DNA of 64,000 nucleotides from Pedobacter frigidisoli (GTDB lineage: Bacteria; Bacteroidota; Bacteroidia; Sphingobacteriales; Sphingobacteriaceae): NCBI RefSeq assembly GCF_004331675.1, contig NZ_SJSN01000014.1:80711-144710 (forward strand), given 5' to 3'. A program made the translations under genes and the position numbers. The notes beneath the pieces were generated by a model. The model was not told the DNA's origin. It saw nothing but the letters and a program-made list of their open reading frames with translations, and did not search any database. This document shows, piece after piece, positions 60,558 through 64,000 of this stretch (positions within the stretch are counted from its first letter, which is position 1; each line of letters starts with the position of its first letter).

Positions 60558-60917
60558 ATGAAAAAGACATTAATAATAGGCGCATCTCCAGATCCATCAA
60601 GATATTCATATAAGGCGGCTCACATGTTAAAGCGCTTTAACCATGATATTGTTAATGTAGGCATTAAAAAAGGCGAAGTTGCTGGTGTAGAAATAGAAAA
60701 ACCCGGGGAAATCCATAATGATATAGATACAGTTACACTATATATTGGACCAGCATTACAGCCTCAATATCACGATTATATTCTCGATACAAGGCCAAAA
60801 AGAGTCATCTTTAATCCTGGGACAGAAAATTATGAGCTTGAAAAATTACTAGATCAGCATAATATTGAGCCAGTAAGAGCCTGTACTTTAGTTTTATTAA
60901 GTACACATCAATATTAA
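60558..60917 (+). CDS. CoA-binding domain protein
   Basis: 119 residues forming a Rossmann-like CoA-binding fold: IIGASPDPSRYSYKAAHML at the start and VIFNPGTENYELEKLL in the middle. These short proteins resemble the CoA-binding part of succinyl-CoA synthetase, and their role is unknown. The 3' end overlaps the converging PagL-like gene by 4 bases. The long leader with a three-way junction is unusual. Confidence 0.85.
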   Translation: MKKTLIIGASPDPSRYSYKAAHMLKRFNHDIVNVGIKKGEVAGVEIEKPGEIHNDIDTVTLYIGPALQPQYHDYILDTRPKRVIFNPGTENYELEKLLDQHNIEPVRACTLVLLSTHQY

Positions 60918-62023
60918 AAACGATAAACTAATCCCCAATTTACGTAATCTGCTTGGGCAAAGTGCATGTAGGTTTTGGCTTGCACACCTAATTGAGGGGT
61001 AATGTTAAAGGTTGGTCCAAACGTCCAGTACCAAGTTGCATCCTCTTTTACCCTGTTATAATGGATGTATTTTCCAACCTGCGCACCAACAGTAATGCGC
61101 CATAGGTTTACATCTGCACCCACACTTACGCCCGTTCGCCACCTATCGTATGATGATCCATAGTTTTGATAGGTGCCCGCATAATTTTGTGGATCGTAAA
61201 CCGTATAGTAATAAACAGCATCCGCTCCAGCCTTTAAAAGCACAACATCGTTGATGTAAAAATTATAACCAGCATAAAAACCGCTTTTAAATAGGTGCTT
61301 ATCATTTTGTTCTGGAACACCTCTTGCACCAAGACCAGCACTAACTTCAATCGAATTGCGTTGCAAGGGAGTATAATTGCTTTTTTGCTCAGCAGTTACT
61401 GGTTTTTGATTGTTTAATTTCAACCCTATGTAAACATTTCCAGTATTAAGCCCGCCATTTGGAACGGTAAGCCCACCGTTAGATATATGTAGAAAACCAA
61501 ATCCAATTAATAAATCAGTATGATCACTTATTGGAAGCTCCATGCCTAAATCTGCTTTTATCGCTTCATTAACAGTGCTTCCCAAAAACCTATTCTTCGG
61601 GTTTTTAGAAAAATATTTATTGGTCAAACTTAATCCAACCCCTGGAGTGAAGTTAAATTTAGCCTTTCCAACTTTAAATAACTCAAAATCCATCTGCGCC
61701 ACAAAGCCATAAAGCTGACCAAAGGAATGGGCTGATGTATCATTATTCCCTTTCAATTTGCTAAAATCCCTAAAAATGAAACCAATTCCATAAGCCTTGG
61801 CACCACTAAAACCAATCCATTTATCGCTATTTTGACTGATATCCTTAAGAAAAGCAGCGTCAAAACCTGTAATTTGATCTTGAAATAAATGCCCTTGGTT
61901 GCTATTTACATGTGTTCCAAAAATGGGCTTAAAAATAATAGACCTATTTTCTGGCGCTATTTGAGCCTTTGAAATCAATAAGCCAATAAAAAATAAAATT
62001 ATGGTAAGTGAGTGTTTCTTCAT
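60914..62023 (-). CDS. acyloxyacyl hydrolase / PagL-like lipid A 3-O-deacylase
   Basis: 369 residues: signal peptide 1-20 (ends LISKAQ), then an outer-membrane beta-barrel. The PagL catalytic site is recognisable in FLHISNGGL (His179, Ser181) with the Asn/Gly-rich loop PNGGLNTGN after it. The C-terminal half (~210-369) is a second set of aromatic-rich amphipathic strands ending in Phe, so the protein is longer than Pseudomonas PagL (about 170 residues). The ATG at 62023 is used since it gives a clean signal peptide. It follows the LpxR-like gene by 1 base. Confidence 0.87.
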   Translation of the reverse strand: MKKHSLTIILFFIGLLISKAQIAPENRSIIFKPIFGTHVNSNQGHLFQDQITGFDAAFLKDISQNSDKWIGFSGAKAYGIGFIFRDFSKLKGNNDTSAHSFGQLYGFVAQMDFELFKVGKAKFNFTPGVGLSLTNKYFSKNPKNRFLGSTVNEAIKADLGMELPISDHTDLLIGFGFLHISNGGLTVPNGGLNTGNVYIGLKLNNQKPVTAEQKSNYTPLQRNSIEVSAGLGARGVPEQNDKHLFKSGFYAGYNFYINDVVLLKAGADAVYYYTVYDPQNYAGTYQNYGSSYDRWRTGVSVGADVNLWRITVGAQVGKYIHYNRVKEDATWYWTFGPTFNITPQLGVQAKTYMHFAQADYVNWGLVYRF

Positions 62024-62024
62024 A

Positions 62025-62984
62025 TTAACTTTTACTGAAACGATAAGCAAGACTGTAGTAGGCAAAACGGTATCCCGCCGCATTATCTTTAACCTCATTG
62101 GTGGTAAATGTAGCGGTATAATTGGCCGTCCATCTGGCAATCGCAAATGCTAAACCAACTTGTGTAGTAAAAACTGCCGGTTTTGGCTTAAAAGTAATCG
62201 GTCCTTTATCCTTAACAAATAGTCCGCCTTGCAAACTCGAATCAAAGGCAACTAGATGCAATTGTGGACTAATAGAAAGAAAAAGTTCGTATTTACGTTT
62301 GGCATTATTTGCATTATTGTTGCTTACCAAGCTATTAAAAGCGGCAGAATTGTCCATTCCATTAAATCTACCAAACCTTAAAGTACTTCCAATGCCTGCC
62401 TTGGTAATTACATTGCCAACAGCGGCAGATGCAGTTCCTGTGATATCGAAAATTCCATTATCTGTTGCGGCCAAAAGCCTATTGTAGTCTATTCCTAAAT
62501 TCAGTGTGGGTTCACTGTTTAACGCATATTCCCAACCATCAATCTTATTTTGACCAACCAAACGGTGAAAGGCCTTTTGGAATTTCTCACCCAATGCATC
62601 CTTGCCAGAAACCCCAACTTGAGCTGAAACCTTAATCATTTGCTTATTTGCATAGTATCTGCTCAAATTAGCCTCGCCATATAAGTATGCAGAAAATGGT
62701 CTATCATGCGTTGCAGGGTTGGGGGCAAAGCTGTAATAGGCGTTGTATATTTTTTGTCCAACCTCAAAACCGATGATTTGTTTGGCAAGCCCAGACTTCA
62801 GTTTTTGGCCATCCATGGCATGCCTATATTTGATAAAAAAACCGTTCGTGTAGTAATGATCACTTGTTATATCGATATAAGCATCATTCTCCGAAATAAC
62901 AACCAATTCATTTTTATAGCTTTGAGCATAGCCCAGGTCAGCAAAACCAATAAAAACCAGTACCAAATATAATTTGAGCTTCAT
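62025..62984 (-). CDS. LpxR-like lipid A 3'-O-deacylase (DUF2219)
   Basis: 319 residues with a signal peptide (1-20) and an outer-membrane beta-barrel. The LpxR active-site pattern is present: Asn33-Asp34 (SENDAYIDITSDHYYTNG) and His140 with Glu158 in FHRLVGQNKIDGWEYALNSE. LpxR removes the 3'-acyloxyacyl chain from lipid A at the outer leaflet in a calcium-dependent reaction. It is directly upstream of the PagL-like gene, giving two deacylases of different specificity in one operon. Confidence 0.88.
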   Translation of the reverse strand: MKLKLYLVLVFIGFADLGYAQSYKNELVVISENDAYIDITSDHYYTNGFFIKYRHAMDGQKLKSGLAKQIIGFEVGQKIYNAYYSFAPNPATHDRPFSAYLYGEANLSRYYANKQMIKVSAQVGVSGKDALGEKFQKAFHRLVGQNKIDGWEYALNSEPTLNLGIDYNRLLAATDNGIFDITGTASAAVGNVITKAGIGSTLRFGRFNGMDNSAAFNSLVSNNNANNAKRKYELFLSISPQLHLVAFDSSLQGGLFVKDKGPITFKPKPAVFTTQVGLAFAIARWTANYTATFTTNEVKDNAAGYRFAYYSLAYRFSKS

Positions 62985-63100
62985 CTAAATTTCAATGTAG
63001 CCGTAAAAGTATCAATTATTGTTCAAAATGATGAAGCCACACTTATAGTATATATCATCATTTATCAAGAGATCAGGTTCCACCTATATATATAAGGATA

Positions 63101-63178
63101 GTCCCGCCCTCCATTCCAAATCCCCGGCCCGATGAAGGATCGGGGCTTGCGGGTTTTCCATTGGGGTCGGGTCTAGGT
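63101..63178 (+). repeat. frame repeat, copy H (degenerate, GC-rich)
   Basis: It contains AGTCCCGCCCTCCATTC, a hairpin CCCGAT-GAAGG-ATCGGG and the end TCGGGTCTAGGTGG. The order matches the frame family but the local GC content is much higher than in other copies. 62985-63383 has no credible gene. Confidence 0.5.
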
Positions 63179-63383
63179 GGCACGGCCGCTGCAGGGAACC
63201 ATGCCTGGGCGCAGGACCAAGAAGATCCCTGTAAAAGAAAGGAGTGTCCCCTTAAATCAGTGGGAAGGGCCTGCGCCCATGGCCCAAACACCTCGATGGG
63301 GAAAAGGTTTCCCTCCCCGCCTGATTTTTTTTCCCTATCGCAGAGCGACTTACATTAATCGCATAAAATTTTCGCCTCTACTA

Positions 63384-63414
63384 TTTGGATCCTGATGGAT
63401 TATTCCTACTTTTG
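63384..63414 (+). promoter_or_regulatory. rRNA promoter P1
   Basis: TTTG (63384-63387), exactly 19 bases, TACTTTTG (63407-63414): a perfect Bacteroidota consensus, 464 bases before the 16S start. Confidence 0.85.
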
Positions 63415-63511
63415 CATCCCGCTTCGGAGGAGACGGTTGGCCGGTAAGAGGGCCATATTGAGAGGGTAGAAATGAAAAGGGGATCGCGAAGAAAAATAAG
63501 TTATTATTTTA

Positions 63512-63542
63512 TTTGGAGGTTCGGAAAAGTTTTCTACCTTTG
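63512..63542 (+). promoter_or_regulatory. rRNA promoter P2
   Basis: TTTG (63512-63515), exactly 19 bases, TACCTTTG (63535-63542). It has the same spacing as P1 and lies 336 bases before the 16S start, giving two tandem promoters and a long leader. The leader holds a palindrome AAAACTGGTCAGTTTT (63847-63862) that could belong to a processing stem. Confidence 0.85.
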
Positions 63543-63877
63543 CACTCCCAACCGAAAGGAAGCGGAAAAAGATCGGAACGGCGGATGTCGGGAAGATGAA
63601 CAAAACAAGATTGAGACGGATGAAACGTGTTTGAGACGAACAGGACTTGAACGAACGGAAACCGAAGATATGTAGACCGGCCGAGAGGCTAACTGGTCAC
63701 CAAGTTCTTAAAAGAGATGTCAATGTATGCGAGAGCGAGTTTAATTGGGTACTGATCAAAGTACATGATTTTAGTAGCCTGGTTTTAGAGGTGGTGTCTA
63801 ACAGACAACATTAATACAAAAAAAGAGGACTATTTTTAACAATAGTTAAAACTGGTCAGTTTTGGACAACACATTTT

Positions 63878-64000
<123 letters not shown>

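Noticed and set aside
62024..62146. Longer N-terminus for the PagL-like protein
   Set aside because: The extra 41 residues lie inside the LpxR-like gene and would hide a clear signal peptide starting at 62023.
63073..63675. Several 65-72 codon open frames before the 16S gene
   Set aside because: They overlap each other on both strands across the degenerate repeat and the rRNA promoters and leader; GC-rich bias explains the open frames.

Overview
The window looks like chromosomal DNA of a Sphingobacteriaceae-type Bacteroidota, most likely Pedobacter or a close relative. The grounds are: AT-rich DNA, repeated Bacteroidota promoters (TTTG-N19-TAnnTTTG, often just upstream of the start codon), absence of Shine-Dalgarno sequences, the set of Bacteroidota-typical genes (cdaA next to folP, a head GIN protein, a BrxA/B bacilliredoxin, CruF/CrtW carotenoid genes), and the first ~120 bases of a 16S rRNA gene at the right edge. 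No prophage, transposase or CRISPR array is visible.

Layout: 1-8140 holds a small membrane ORF, a GT39 glycosyltransferase/GtrA pair, pdxJ, a DMT transporter, a lipoprotein and gcvP. 8140-15720 is rich in intergenic repeats around a large modular GH31 glycosidase, a VOC protein, YceI and a metallo-beta-lactamase-fold enzyme. 15770-27340 is dense housekeeping: recJ, lptB, a GH3-like adenylating enzyme, small membrane proteins, a bacilliredoxin, cdaA, folP, a DoxX/MauE protein, an ABC permease and aroK. 27340-36260 carries a CrtD/CrtI-type carotenoid desaturase, an M28 peptidase, a DUF4143 ATPase, a DoxX protein, a new 36-residue ORF, rlmD, a GIN protein and a PyrR-like phosphoribosyltransferase.

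36450-40425 is a carotenoid-finishing operon: acyltransferase, GT2 glycosyltransferase, CruF hydratase, IspH, CrtW ketolase. Together with the desaturase at 27342 it suggests hydroxylated, ketolated and perhaps glycosylated/acylated carotenoids. 40839-48455 has hemH, gluconate kinase, waaA and then a nucleotide-sugar/capsule cluster (ugd, uxs, galE, an unknown protein, a CpsB/CapC-type phosphatase). 48700-54750 has a MacB-like permease, an IscA/ErpA protein, a methylmalonyl-CoA mutase lacking the B12 domain, a DnaA-box-rich region and dnaA. 55160-62985 has a Nudix hydrolase, a 7-bp tandem repeat, a LemA/TPM/TPM operon, an FAD oxidoreductase, DinB and CoA-binding proteins, and two adjacent outer-membrane lipid A deacylases (LpxR-like, PagL-like). 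The window ends in an rRNA operon with two tandem promoters.

The most unusual content lies between the genes. One repeat family has conserved ends but a different hairpin in the middle of each copy (about nine copies). A second inverted-repeat element reaches into coding sequence and appears to supply the stop codon of ugd and the N-terminal codons of uxs and aroK. There is also a three-way-junction RNA-like element before a CoA-binding protein and a promoter-backed 36-codon ORF. All functional statements are read from sequence by eye; no database search was run.
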